Positions 1 to 9,722 of a stretch of 64,000 nt of DNA are shown here, piece after piece (position 1 is the stretch's first letter; every line of letters starts with the position of its first letter). The translations under genes and the position numbers were made by a program. The stretch comes from Aporrectodea caliginosa (taxonomy: Eukaryota; Annelida; Clitellata; Crassiclitellata; Lumbricidae): the NCBI GenBank assembly GCA_020284085.1, contig JACEVL010000146.1:490723-554722 (forward strand), given 5' to 3'. The notes under the pieces are model-generated. The model did not search any database, had not been told where the DNA came from, and was given only the letters and a program-made list of their open reading frames with translations.

Positions 1-25
1 TTCATTGCATATTTTGTTCTTAACA

Positions 26-236
26 GCTTACGTGATATGAGTAAGTGATGTAGGTATGTAATCTTGGAACTGTATTGACTGATTTTGCTAGTAGCAGATG
101 ACGTGATATTATGAATTAAGTGATGTATGTAATCTTAGAACTGTGTTGACTATTTTGCCTGTAGATGCTTACTTGATATAATGAATTATGAATTAAGTGA
201 TGCAGATATGTAATATTAGAACTGAAGTTTGCAGAC
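26..236 (+). repeat. Three imperfect tandem copies of a ~70-bp unit
   Basis: Three successive blocks beginning near 26, 94 and 164 share the order CGTGATAT/CTTGATAT, AAGTGATG, ATGTAATMTTRGAACTG and TTGACT..TTTTGC. The copies differ by small indels and substitutions. They lie upstream of the P-element-like transposase exon, so they could be subterminal repeats of that transposon or a local minisatellite. No terminal inverted repeat is visible. Confidence 0.7.
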
Positions 237-629
237 TTGAAACAAGAAAGCAATCAGGTTTTCCAAAGCAGATCTCTTGATCTCAGCAAAGGTTCACCTG
301 TTTCAGTAATAGCATGTTTTAATTTCTTGGAGATAACGACAAGTGTACTTTCCCGCAGATTTAAATTTAAGCAAACACCGACTCGTCGTTAAAATATTTA
401 ACATCACTAGTCGACATCTTATGTTGTAAGAAGCCTATGTTCATGTGATTGGAACTCGGCTCCGACTGGAAAGATGTTGTCACCTTATTCCAGCACCAGT
501 TCACCTTTCTGACAAGGTACTGCAAGCATGGGTATGGTTTCTGAGTGTTGGTTTTCACTGAAGTAGCACTGTAAGCCTAATATTACTTACTATCCACTTC
601 TGAACTAAAAATTTGTTGTTTGGCTTCAG
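237..629. other. Region upstream of the transposase exon; splice acceptor at its end
   Basis: I see no protein-coding exon here. A pyrimidine-rich stretch ends in TTTGGCTTCAG at 619-629, a reasonable splice acceptor for the exon starting at 630. The C2CH zinc-coordinating part of the expected THAP domain is not recognisable in any frame of this interval, so the first exon lies left of the window or has been lost. Confidence 0.5.
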
Positions 630-3228
630 GAGCTGTCCCGACAATTCTTGATCTGCCTGGTCATCTGGTGAACCCTGTTCAACATCGGAAGCCTCCTGCC
701 AAAAGAAATGGTCGTGAGTTGACAGTGCCAGAGGCGTCCAAACCTACCACTTTGTCAGTTGAACATTTCTATGCACCAGTACTGGAGCCTTCTCGTAAAC
801 GCCTCAGAAATATCAGTTCAGCTGATGGGACTAATACTGTGTCTGCTGCATCAGAAGGAACCAGTAACATGACAATTTTGCCATCTAAGTTGAGGGTATG
901 TGATGTGCACAACTACTCTTTACCCAGTCCCAAAGCGCTTAAGCACAAATTAAGTGTGATGGAGTCTGCACTTGCCCAATATAAGCACAAGGTTAAAATA
1001 CTTGGACAAAAAAATCGGCGACTGCAATTGAAAGTCAAGTCCCTGCAACAGCTAATATGCAACTTGCACCAGAAAAATTTGATTTCACAGCAAGCTGCTG
1101 ATAACCTCCAATCATCATTTTCACTGCCAACCTTACAGCTGATCAGTCGAATGCTAAAGGGTAGTAGACAAGTTTCCCAGATGAACTTAAAGCATTTGCG
1201 CTTACGCTTCAGTTCTATTCAGCACGTGCATATAACTATGTACGTGAAACTTTTAATTTCTTCTTGCCTCATCCAAGAACTCTGTCATCTTGGTATTCAT
1301 GCATTAATGGTAACCCTGGGTTTCATGATGAAATATTTAGTGCAATTGCCCAACACCTTGAAAGCAATGATAGCAACACCAGAATGCCATGTGCGTTAAT
1401 GTTTGATGAAATTGCTATTAGGAAACAGCTCGATTTTGACAGATCGGCAGACAAATTTGTAGGTTATGTTGACATGGGGGTGCCTGCAGCTGACTTGGCT
1501 GGTCTGCCAATTGCCAAAGAGGCACTTGTGTTTTTACTTGTGTCTCTGACAGAGCCGTGGAAAGTACCAGTTGCTTATTTTTTAATCGATGGCCTTCATG
1601 GCAAGGAAAGGGCCAATTTGATTCAGCTCTGCATTGAAAAGTTGTATGCTGTTGGTGTTCTTGTGGTATCTGTTACATTTGATGGCTGTAGTGCAAATTT
1701 TTCAATGGCTCGAGAGTTAGGTGCTTCTTTTGATGTTAATGATATGAAGCCAACATTTTTGCATCCCGTTGACTCGTCTAAGCAGGTTTGTTTAATCCTT
1801 GATGCTTGTCATATGCTTAAGCTAATGCGCAATACACTGGCTGAAAAGAAGGTTTTGATTGACTGTGATAAGAATGAAATAAAATGGCAATACATACAAG
1901 ATTTACAAGAAGTTCAGAGCAAAGAGGGAGTTCGTGCAGGCAACAGATTAAGTGACCGCCACATTCAGTGGAGCCAGCAGAAAATGAAAGTACGTCTTGC
2001 AGCTCAGACGCTTAGTTCATCTGTTGCAGATAGCTTGGAATTTTGTCAAAAAGATTTATGCATCCCTAATTTTAAGAACTGCACAGCAACAGTGAAATTC
2101 ATTCGTATAGTTGATAGGCTATTTGATGTAATGAATAGTCGTAATCCTCTTGGAAAGGGTTACAAATCACCACTTTTTAAGCATAATGAAACATACTGGC
2201 GACCATTTTTGCTGGAAGCCATCCAGTACTTGAAGGGCTTGAAGTTAGCTGATGGGCAGCCCTTGTGCAATAGTGTTCGCAAAACAGGTGCTATTGGCTT
2301 TATAATCTCATCAGTAAGCATCATGCATTTATTTGATTCTATCATTAAGTCTGGGTTGCATCCACTAAGATATTTGCTGACTTACAAGCTTAGCCAAGAT
2401 CATCTAGAACTTTTCTTTGCGGTTGTTCGCAGTCGAGGAGGTTCGAACAACAACCCTTCAGCCCTTCATCTTAGGAATACATGGAAACGTCTCCTAACAC
2501 ACCATCAGCTAAAAGATGTTGCAAGTGGCAATTGCATTCCGCAAGATAGTTCTAATTTGATGGCCATTGCATCTCGAATAAAGAAGCACGAGTTAGCTGC
2601 AAATATTGACATCGAAACAGTAATAAACCACAGACGATATGCAAATAATGACATCTTAGATCATGCTAATTTGATGCAATCTGCTGGCTTGCAAGAGCTA
2701 CCTGGCCATTTGTCACTGTCTAGATTTGTAGAAAATGTTGTGGCTTATATCGCTGGTTTCGTTGCCAAAATCCTGTTGAAAAAAATAAGTTGCATAGAGT
2801 GTAGATTGGCTTTGATAAAAACTGATGAAAGCAGCTCTTATCCTAATGTTGACTTATTAATACGCAAGGACCGGGGTGGTTTAATTTTCCAAGCTTCTGA
2901 TGTAGTAGCAGTATGCAAAATCACTGAATCGCATGTACGCCAGAACACTGGTCCTAACCAAAAGCCACTGAGAGGACTTGGCGTAAATGCTACAATTGTG
3001 AGTAATGTTCTAGCGTTTCTGGTTGGTAGTACTGTCTTTGACGGACTTTCGGATCATGATCTGGGTAATGAGCCATTATCAAATCATCGAGTAATGCTAA
3101 TGAGAAATATTGCCAATGAATATACCTTGATAAGACTTTTTCACCAGTGCAAGACTGTTACACGTTTAGTGCAGGGTCAGAGCTGTCGGTCAGTATTGGG
3201 TAAAACTGTAATTTTTAAGGGTCAGTAA
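630..3228 (+). pseudogene. P-element/THAP9-like transposase, large 3' exon, frameshifted
   Basis: The first codons read GAVPTI, the AVPTIF-type signature that closes a THAP DNA-binding domain. A coiled-coil-like lysine/glutamine/leucine-rich segment follows (about 950-1080). The rest reads like human THAP9 and Drosophila P transposase: FALTLQFYSARAYNYVRE, then DEIAIRKQL, a VTFDGCS motif, LILDACHMLKL, FKNCTATVKFIRI..LFDVMNSRN, and QDHLELFF. The acidic residues in TFDG, LDACH and DHLELFF sit where the family's catalytic triad is usually placed. The frame changes between about 1139 and 1168: homology runs in one frame to about 1160 and in the next from ACA at 1168, just after two TAG codons. The interval is too short for an intron, so this is a one-base frameshift or a base error. 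The second half runs intact to TAA at 3226-3228. It could be a dead transposon or a domesticated gene with a sequencing error. Confidence 0.85.
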
Positions 3229-3630
3229 TCTGTTACTGCATGGTGTGATAATTTATCTCAATATGATTGTTAAGCATTCTATCCCAAGTTCAGTTTGTTA
3301 TTCAAATTTGTTCCTACCTATTGTGGGTAGAAAAAACTGACATTTGCCAAAGACAATAATGTTTGTATAATGTATCATATTGTATCATATTCATGTATTT
3401 AAAATGTATCATACTGTTCCTACCAAATGACTTAACTCTAATGTACAGCAGTAATTATTAGTTGTAAATTTGTGGAATTGTTAATTCATGACATGCTAAC
3501 TTTAAAGTTAAAAAAATACAGTAGTGTCATATGCTTGTTTGGTTATTCATGTATTTATATCACTGTATCATATTGTTCCTACCAAAGGACTCAACCCTAA
3601 TGTGTTAATAAATGAGATTTTCACATGATT
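3229..3630 (+). other. 3' flank of the transposase with a duplicated segment and poly(A) signal
   Basis: An AATAAA hexamer at 3607-3612 is a candidate poly(A) signal for the transposase transcript. Before it, the segment 3391-3444 is repeated imperfectly at 3547-3603; both contain TCATGTATTTA, a TGTATCATAYTGTTCCTACC core and end in TAATGT. Such direct repeats are common near transposon ends, but no inverted terminus was found. Confidence 0.55.
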
Positions 3631-3762
3631 ATATGCTGTTTTAAGAACTCTTGTCCAGACATTTTAGGTGTACCTACTGCTTGAATACTCAAAGTGCAAA
3701 ATACATAAATTTTCTGTCAGTAGAATCCAATCATCATTACCTAAAGCAATAGTCTAGTCTAT
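3631..3762. other. No feature seen
   Basis: This is AT-rich sequence with no reading frame or repeat that I recognise. Confidence 0.4.
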
Positions 3763-3985
3763 TCATTCATTCAGAGTATTTATATAGCACCCCTTCAAGA
3801 AACTACTCAGGAGCGCTCCCTGCCCAGCCACGATTAAAGAAAAAGACTTGAGGGACTTGTAGAACCCTGTCAGATGGCTTACAAGTAAAAAACGGAGCTT
3901 AAGTGGTAGGTCATTCCAAATGGAAGGGCCAACAACCGAGAAAGCACAGCGCTGCCTAACAGCCAAGCGAGTCCGTGGAATAGTG
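3763..3985 (-). pseudogene. 3' terminal fragment of a LINE reverse transcriptase ORF
   Basis: On the minus strand the frame contains PRTRLAVRQRCAFSVVGPSI followed by WNDLPLKLR. This is the conserved C-terminal signature of CR1/L2-like non-LTR retrotransposon ORF2 proteins (RTRL..FS..GP..WN.LP..LR). It runs into the element's 3' end, where GGTGCTATATAAATACTCTG passes into a (TGAA)n tail at 3765-3782. Everything upstream of the last ~60 codons is missing. A tRNA-SINE head abuts the other side. Confidence 0.7.
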
Positions 3986-4140
3986 GTTGGAATACTGTAA
4001 GTATGGACTGTTAATAGTGAGGTTGGGGGGTTCAAATCCCCACCAGGGCAGAAATTTATTGGAAATATCTGGTCCACTTGAGCCAACTCAGCTACGAGTA
4101 CACTGACAAATTACATAGCTGTCTGGCAGGTAAACAGTCG
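3968..4140 (+). mobile_element. tRNA-derived SINE (family A), 3'-truncated copy
   Basis: An A-box-like ATAGTGGTTGGAA is followed by a B box GGTTCAAATCC at 4029-4039, then CACCAGGGCAGAAATTTA and GCCAACTCAGCTACGAGTAC. The same succession occurs in copies at 5737-6000, 32365-32584, 50382-50590 and 60815-61070. The copy stops soon after the ACACTGAC motif. It is a pol III type retroposon, not a functional tRNA, because it lacks a proper acceptor stem. Confidence 0.75.
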
Positions 4141-4257
4141 TTGCGGCCTACAGTTAGAGAGCATTACCGTGGCCTTTGGTTGTTATTAGAATGTTAAAAA
4201 GTGTATCACTTATAAGTCTTAGGCGGTTACATCATGATTCGTCAACACACTATGTGT

Positions 4258-4373
4258 TTAGTAGTACTTTCAGTTTAACGACCACTGTGTGATAACAAAT
4301 ATCATTAGCGTCGTCCTCCTCCTTAATCCAGGCTTTGGACTGGCACTGACAGAGTACGAGCAGTGGCGGAGTT
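4258..4373 (-). mobile_element. Short non-tRNA retroposon (family B), minus-strand copy
   Basis: Read on the minus strand, it starts AACTCCGCCACTGCTCG, continues through GTGCCAGTCCAAAGCCTGG, GGAGGAGGACGACGCTAAT and TTATCACACAGTGGTCGTTA, and ends in an ACTACTA tail. The same order of blocks recurs at 5484, 34509, 58620 and 60591, and inverted at 12130-12242 and 58745-58860. No A or B box is seen. Confidence 0.75.
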
Positions 4374-4384
4374 AATTTGTGTAG

Positions 4385-4445
4385 GATCCACAGTTTAACG
4401 ACAGCTTATGACTACATAGGAGGTTGCTGCCGACAAAGATTAGTT
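4385..4445 (-). mobile_element. LINE 3'-end fragment
   Basis: The minus strand reads AATCTTTGTCGGCAGCAAC, then CATAAGCTGTCGTTAAACTG and GGATCC. Close copies lie at 49585-49645 and 49900-49970. The pattern (ACGGCC..TGTCATA..GTTAAAC) resembles the 3' end of the LINE at 7441-9722. Confidence 0.55.
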
Positions 4446-4448
4446 TGA

Positions 4449-4545
4449 CATTCATTCATTCATTCATTCATTCATTCATTCATTCATTCCGATAATTTAT
4501 ATAGCGCCCCTTCGAAGGAACCTACTCAGAGGCGCTCGACATATT
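4449..4545 (-). repeat. (ATTC)n microsatellite joined to a LINE/SINE 3' end
   Basis: About ten ATTC units (4449-4489) are followed by TTTATATAGCGCCCCTTCGA and a CTACTCAGAGGCGCTC motif. Read on the minus strand, this is a retroposon 3' end ending in a tetranucleotide tail. Related ends lie at 3763-3830, 35018-35095 and 58911-58975. Confidence 0.6.
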
Positions 4546-4639
4546 ACAGCTCAATTAACTGTGTGTTTCTGAGCGCCTCTGTGGAGCCATGAAAAGTATG
4601 AATCGATGGTGCTACATCTATTAACCGTGTTCTGGCCGA

Positions 4640-5200
4640 TTTTTAGACTGATCCTAACTGATCTTGTTAACAGGCCCTAACTGGTTACAAAAACTAGTTC
4701 CAACTGATTTCGAAACTTGCCTTTAATGATTTGTAGGCTCGCTGGCTCTAACTGGTTTTGTTCACAGGTTCTAGCTGGTTTAGTTAACTGGTCTTAGCGG
4801 ATTTCGTAAACTTGTTTTAAACTGGTTTCGGAGACTAGAACTAACTGATTTCGTAACTGCCTTTAATGATTTTGCAGACTTGCCCTAAATAGCTTAATTG
4901 TCAGCTATACTAACTAGTTTCGTAAACTGGCCTTTAGTGAATTTTAGAGGCTCTTCCCAACAGTTTTGCTAACAGGTCACAGTCCTAATTGGTTTCATAG
5001 AATGAACTGATTTCGTATAATTCTAACACTTATTTCGTAAACTGCCCCTCAATTATTTTGTAGGCTGGCCCTAACTGGTTTTTTAACAGGTCGTAAGTGT
5101 TTTCAGAAGATAGTCTTAAGTTTCAAAAATGGGTCCTAGCTAATTTCGTTAACTTGTCCACCTAAAATCGTTTCGGTCCGAACTGGTTTCGTCGAAGCGG
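4640..5200. repeat. Degenerate minisatellite, block 1
   Basis: Variants of CTAACTGGTTTCGTAAACTG, about 20-26 bp long, are repeated head to tail with many point changes. Alternative modules are CTTAGCTGATTTCGTAAACT, TGATTTTGTAGGCTGGCCCT and TTTTGTTAACAGGTCCTA. The same array continues at 6003-6932. It has no coding capacity. Confidence 0.85.
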
Positions 5201-5483
5201 ATTTGCATTAAACACCTTTAAAACGTATTCTCCATCGCCTTTATATATCGCCTTTATATAATCATTTGCGCTGTTTAGATGGCCAATTATTATAACACGT
5301 TCCGTATTTCAAGTCAACGCCGACATCAACGGCCCTGGCGGCCATAACATGTAATATATTGGAAACTATTACTATAAAATTTACTATAAATACTTCGTTA
5401 ACACCGTGGCGATGAAGACACCTTTAAAATAATGCTATCCTCTCACTGCATAATAACTTGAGCTGTATAATTGTATGCAGCAT
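5200..5483. other. Unique AT-rich stretch with two copies of the ACACCTTTAAAACG motif
   Basis: AAACACCTTTAAAACGTATT at 5208 is followed by TCTCCATCGCCTTTATATA, and GAAGACACCTTTAAAATAAT lies at 5413. The motif recurs elsewhere in the window (see findings). Nothing else is recognised. Confidence 0.5.
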
Positions 5484-5604
5484 AACTCCGCCACTGCTCG
5501 TACTCTGTCAGTGCCAGTCCCAAGCCTGGATAAAGGAGGAGGGCCACGTTAATGAACTTTGTTATCACACAGTGTCGTTAAACTGATACTAATACTACTA
5601 CTAC
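5484..5604 (+). mobile_element. Short non-tRNA retroposon (family B), plus-strand copy
   Basis: The copy starts AACTCCGCCACTGCTCGTAC, has GTGCCAGTCCCAAGCCTGGA and AAGGAGGAGGGCC, and ends TCGTTAAACTGATACTAATA with an ACT-repeat tail. It matches the family B order from end to end. A target duplication is not clear here. Confidence 0.8.
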
Positions 5605-5736
5605 TTGTCTTACACAGAATATTAAGCTGTATGTGCCATACGATAGGTGAAAACTGTTCGAAATCATTTCTGTCGACGTAACAGGCCATCAAACATTGGT
5701 TGCTTCAAGCAAAGAAGAGCTGCAGTCCCTTAAGCT
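5605..5736. other. No feature seen
   Basis: This is unique sequence between two retroposons, with no recognised motif. Confidence 0.4.
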
Positions 5737-6000
5737 AGCCCTGGGGCAGCTATGTATGAAGTGCTAGCGACTTCCATTTTCTTAGCCTCGGCATATGAGG
5801 GCGAGTTGCCAGTGCTCTCCCTTGCCACTCATCTTCCCACCGACAGTGTACGGTCAGTGTCAGTGTACTCATTATAGCTGAGTTGGCTAGGGGACTCAGA
5901 TGGGACAGAAATCCCAAACCAAATTTCTGCCCTGGCGGGGATGCGAACCCCGACCTATCGATTGACAGTCCAGCATGCTAACCACTACTCTATCGAAAAC
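5737..6000 (-). mobile_element. tRNA-derived SINE (family A), near full length
   Basis: On the minus strand the A-box region TAGAGTAGTGGTTAGCATGC is followed by the B box GGTTCGCATCC (5939-5949), CCGCCAGGGCAGAAATTTGG, then GCCAACTCAGCTATAATGAG. The tail domain contains CATATGCCGAGGCTAAGAAA and ends near GCACTTCATACATAGCTGCC. The whole is about 260 bp, a tRNA head plus an unrelated body, and matches the copy at 60815-61070 over its full length. Confidence 0.85.
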
Positions 6001-6002
6001 CT

Positions 6003-6932
6003 TTGGTTTAATTAACTGTCTTAGCTGATTTCGTAAACTCGTCTTGAACTGTTTTCTGGGACAAGTACGAACTAATTTAATAAACTGGCCCTTAATTATT
6101 TTGTAGGCTGGTTCAAACTGGTTTTGCTAATAGTTTCTAACTGGCATAATTAACTGGTCTTAGCTGATTTCGTAAACATGTTTCTGTAAACTTGTAAACT
6201 GGTTTCAGAGACTAGAATTAACCGATTTCGTAAACTGGCCTTTAATGATTTTGCATACTGGCCCTAACTAGTTTTGTTAACAGGTCCTAACTGGTTTCGT
6301 AAACTGGCACGTAATGATTCTTACAGGCGGTTCCTAACAGGCTTGCTAACAGGTCCATAGTGTTTTTGGAGCCCACTCCTAATTGGTTTCATAGACTGAA
6401 CTGATTTCGTATAATGGTCTAAAACTTATTACGTGAACTCGTTCTAACTGTCTGGAAAGCAAGTCCTGACTGGCTTCATAAACTGGTCTTGGTCGATTTC
6501 GTAAGCTTATCCTAAATTCATTTAGTAAACTGGTTTCGGTCTAACTGGTTTCATAAACTGGCCCTCCATGATTTTGTAGGCTGGCCCTAACTGGTTTTCT
6601 TTTATAACAGGTCGTAAGTGTTTTCAGAACATAGTCCTAATTGGTTTCATAAAATGGTCTTAGCTGATTTCGTAGACTTGTCTTCCTAAACTGGTTTCGT
6701 AAACTGGCCCTCAATGATTTTGCAGGCTGGCCCTAACTTGTTTTTTAATAGGTCGTAAGTGTTTTTAGAACATAGTCCTAAGTGGTTTCATAAACTGGTC
6801 TTAACTGATTTCGTAGACTTGTCCTCTTAAACCGGTTTCGTAAACTGTTTTCGGTCCTAACTGGTTTCGTAAACTGGTTTCAGTCCTAAACTGGTTTCGT
6901 AAACTGGTTTCCGTCCTAACTGGTTTCGTCGA
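6003..6932. repeat. Degenerate minisatellite, block 2, with ~148-bp higher-order repeat
   Basis: This uses the same modules as the block at 4640. From about 6557 a composite unit is repeated after about 148 bp: CTCMATGATTTTGYAGGCTG, CTAACTKGTTTT, AGGTCGTAAGTGTTTT, CATAGTCCTAAKTGGTTTC, then TTAGCTGATTTCGTAGACTT. Related composites lie at 5046 and 6100. The array runs directly into the 3' end of the RING ORF at 6916-6932. Confidence 0.85.
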
Positions 6933-7317
6933 AGTGGGCGTGACCAGTGGCTCGGTCAACCTTGTAGATGGGAATGTCGTAGATGGCATTCTCCCGCTTA
7001 TTGGCGTTGTTGTTGATACGGAGCAGACGGTCGATCTGCGTATCGACGAAGAGGTTGACCGGCAGACCGTCGAGGCAGCCCCGCGGCGGCATCGGCGTCG
7101 GGCGGGCGCAGGTGGGGCAGCAGATATCGCGGACGCGCCCGTCGTTGGTGTAGGCGACGAGGCAGGGGTGGCAGAAGGTGTGGCCGCAGTTGAGGAGACG
7201 GGGTTTCGCTCGGAAGCCAGGCTGGAGGCAGAGACGGCAGGTAAGGAACTCATCGGTCAGCTGCTCCGGTTGGTTGCGGCCGCCTTGGAACGGCTTGTCG
7301 ACGTAGTTCGTCGTCAT
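6916..7317 (-). CDS. RING-finger protein N-terminal exon (TRIM2/3-like E3 ligase), 133 codons
   Basis: The ORF begins at ATG 7317-7315 in a good Kozak context (GAAGACCATGA). Residues 27-70 form a C3HC4 RING: C27-x2-C30, C44-x-H46, C49-x2-C52 and C67-x2-C70, with the typical LLNCGHTFC core and a PCPTC-like CCPTC end. The following GLPVNLFVDTQIDRLL resembles the segment after the RING in TRIM2/3/32-type and other invertebrate RING proteins (GLP.N.FV...L). By family it would be a cytoplasmic E3 ubiquitin ligase. There is no B-box, coiled coil or NHL/filamin domain in the window. The last four residues and the stop are read from the adjacent minisatellite, so the true end is lost or spliced away; candidate donors there are weak. 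The GC content is much higher than the flanks. It may be a truncated gene or an isolated RING exon. Confidence 0.75.
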   Translation of the reverse strand: MTTNYVDKPFQGGRNQPEQLTDEFLTCRLCLQPGFRAKPRLLNCGHTFCHPCLVAYTNDGRVRDICCPTCARPTPMPPRGCLDGLPVNLFVDTQIDRLLRINNNANKRENAIYDIPIYKVDRATGHAHFDETS

Positions 7318-7440
7318 GGTCTTCGCTGTCGCCTCCTACAACGCACGGCACAGACAGAATGTGTGTTTCGCTGGCGTGGGACACTATAAGAGATTGCACT
7401 CTTTAGACACCTTTAAAACGTCATCAGGCGACGCTATATA
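7318..7440 (-). promoter_or_regulatory. 5' flank of the RING ORF
   Basis: On the minus strand a CTCTTATAGTG element lies about 75 bp before the ATG and might act as a weak TATA box. Beyond it sits TAGACACCTTTAAAACGTCA (7402) followed by GACGCTATATAGTC, a copy of the recurrent dispersed motif that abuts the LINE 5' truncation point. Confidence 0.3.
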
Positions 7441-8747
7441 GTCTTGGGAGACGCTATCTCTTTGAAAAAATTGCAAAATATTCAATCTGAGGCTTTGAGG
7501 TTGGCTTGTGGATCAGCTAAAGGCACCCCGATCATAGCCCTACAAAATGAGTGTGGTGAATTACCACTCCACCTACGTCGCTTAAATAACTCGCTCAAGA
7601 TTGGATCTAAGATCATCAGTTCTAAAGATCACCCAGCGGCGGAGGCTATGCGAGACCACTGGTCAAATTATTATTATGCATCCTCTGTTAAATCAAATTC
7701 TATGTTTAAAAGAACTGAACATTTTTTCTCCTTAAATTCTCAGCCATTTAATTCACCATTTTATCAGTCAACAGCTCCGTGGCTGAACAAAACCATTAAA
7801 GTCGATCTATCCTTGAAAAGACATATCAATAAAAAGACAGACTCCCCTGATATTATGTCATCCTTGTCATTAGAATTAATTAATAAATATGTTGAATATG
7901 TATCTGTCTATACAGATGGATCTAAACTTGAACATAAAGTTTCAGCAGCTTTCTGTATACCTTCTATGCAGATCCATAATATTTATAGAATAGCAAATGA
8001 CTCCTCGATTTATTCAGCCGAATTGACAGCAATAACTGAAGCAATTAAATGGATTGTTGAAAATGAAAATGAAGAAGCAAATAAATATATAATATTTACT
8101 GATTCATTAAGTGTAGCCACATCAATAAAAGAGAATAGGTCTTGTTCACGGCCTAATCTATTTCTTGAATTTTTAGATAATATTAATAAACTAAAACATA
8201 GTATTGTTCTCATAGCATGGATTCCTAGCCATATTGGTTTATCTGGAAATGAAATGGCAGACACGCTGGCAAAGAAGGGGCTGGAAATATCTGTGATTAA
8301 TTCAACAAATTATTTAGAATTAAAAGAAATCTATTCCTTAATAAGGAATTATGTAATAAATAAATGGCAAATTGAATATAACCTTGAATCAAAAGGAAGA
8401 TTCTATAAATCTATTCAACCTTTGGTGTCCACAAATATAAAATTTATAGACTCTCCAAGGAAACGTGAAGTTCAAATTACCAGACTTAGAATGGGACATA
8501 TCTTAAGTAATACATGGTTGAAACATATAGGTAAAAGCCTAACGGACTTATGTGCTGAATGTCAGGTGCCTGACACTATTCATCATATATTAATTGCTTG
8601 TAAAAACACGACATATCAAAATTAATATTTGAAAAATGTGCAAAGAAAAAAGTGGAATGCACTGTTGAAAATATATTGTCTATTCCAGATATTTATCTCG
8701 AAGTATATAGCATACTCATGATTATAACTAATGGGAAAATTATGTAG
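7441..8747 (+). pseudogene. LINE ORF2 C-terminal part: thumb remnant, RNase H, zinc knuckle
   Basis: The frame enters with LKKLQNIQSEALRLACGSAK and GELPLHLRR, the region after the reverse transcriptase palm. The RNase H1 domain follows: VYTDGSK (first Asp), SAELTAITEAI (Glu), IIFTDSLSVA (second Asp) and WIPSHIGLSGNEMADTLAKK (His and last Asp). The complete D-E-D-D set is present. A C-x2-C..H-x4-C knuckle (CAECQVPDTIHHILIAC) comes next. The uninterrupted frame stops at TAA 8623-8625. The adjacent frame, entered near 8610, continues DISKLIFEKCAKKKVECTVE to TAG at 8745-8747. The paralogue at 40326 shows the same tail in frame, so a frameshift near 8608-8612 is supported. There is no reverse transcriptase core, so the copy cannot be autonomous. 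Confidence 0.85.
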
Positions 8748-9722
8748 AGATTATTAATAAATAGTGTAAATATTATCTGAAAATACTCTCTGCAGGTAAT
8801 ATGTGTAACTACATAACTTAGATAACGGCAATAAATATTGACTAATGCGGCTGGATAACGGTTGCTGGAGTAGAACATCATAACTTGCTTCAGAATAATG
8901 GTCTCTGATTATAGCAATTGAATTGGTTTGTTTATGGTGAGAAATGTATGGTTTTCTAATTTGAATGTGTTTTTTTTTATTGGATAGAACTGATGCTTAA
9001 CAATGTTTTTAATATTCTTGGTCTTTAGTTATTACTTAAAACTAGTTTGAAAATGTTTATGTATAGGATTCATTTTGAGTTAATTGTAATTGATAAAATC
9101 AACATTTAATAATATTGATGCTTTGATTGTCATGTTGATATTGATTATTGAATCTGTTTGTACTATTCTTGATGGACTAAGAATATTGAACATTGATTGA
9201 TTGTAAATGTAAAATTGATAGCTTGATGTTAATTTAGAGAGATAGATGTGATGCTCTGCAAATATTGTAATTAGGAATAAGAATTAAGTTAGATTAAAAT
9301 TGAGGAGAAAACAGTTATTAATAGAGCCTATATGGTCGCCAAAAAAATTAATGAAAAGCCTGTACGGCTAGAAGATTAATTTTGTTTCTTTTTAATATCA
9401 AAAAAAAGAAGGAAAAAAAGGAGAAAAAAAAGAACAACCACCTGTCAAATTTCATCGTTGCAACTTCCTGTCAGAAAAGAAGCAAAGATAAGAAAAGAGA
9501 AAGAATTCTGATGAAAAACATTATTCGAAAATGAACTTAAATACGTCAAAAACTTTAAAGTCGTCAATATCCTTTCAGAAATAGAATCCAAGACGGAAAA
9601 AAGATAAAGAAAACTGATGAAAACACTACACGAAAATGAACTGAAATGCATCAAAAACTTTAAAGACGTCAACGGCCTTTGTTGCTAAAAGATGTCATTA
9701 AACATTGGATAAATAAATCATT
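7441..9722 (+). mobile_element. 5'-truncated LINE (non-LTR retrotransposon with RNase H), copy 1
   Basis: The element keeps the last third of its ORF2 (7441-8747) and a long AT-rich 3' UTR. The 3' end at about 9664-9722 reads GACGTCAACGGCCTTTGTTG, AGATGTCATTAAACATTGG and ATAAATAAATC. The minus-strand copy at 39905-40898 ends in a matching GTCAACGGCCTTTGATGTCA, GACGTTAAACCATGG. The retained RNase H and CCHC-type knuckle suggest an I/Jockey-like group, which is inference. Confidence 0.8.

Noticed and set aside
367..558. Minus-strand frame near the transposase
   Set aside because: I tested it as the missing THAP exon, but it lies on the wrong strand and lacks the C2CH pattern.
6934..7389. Plus-strand 151-codon frame opposite the RING ORF
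   Set aside because: The minus-strand frame has an exact RING pattern and good start context. The plus frame is its antisense shadow.
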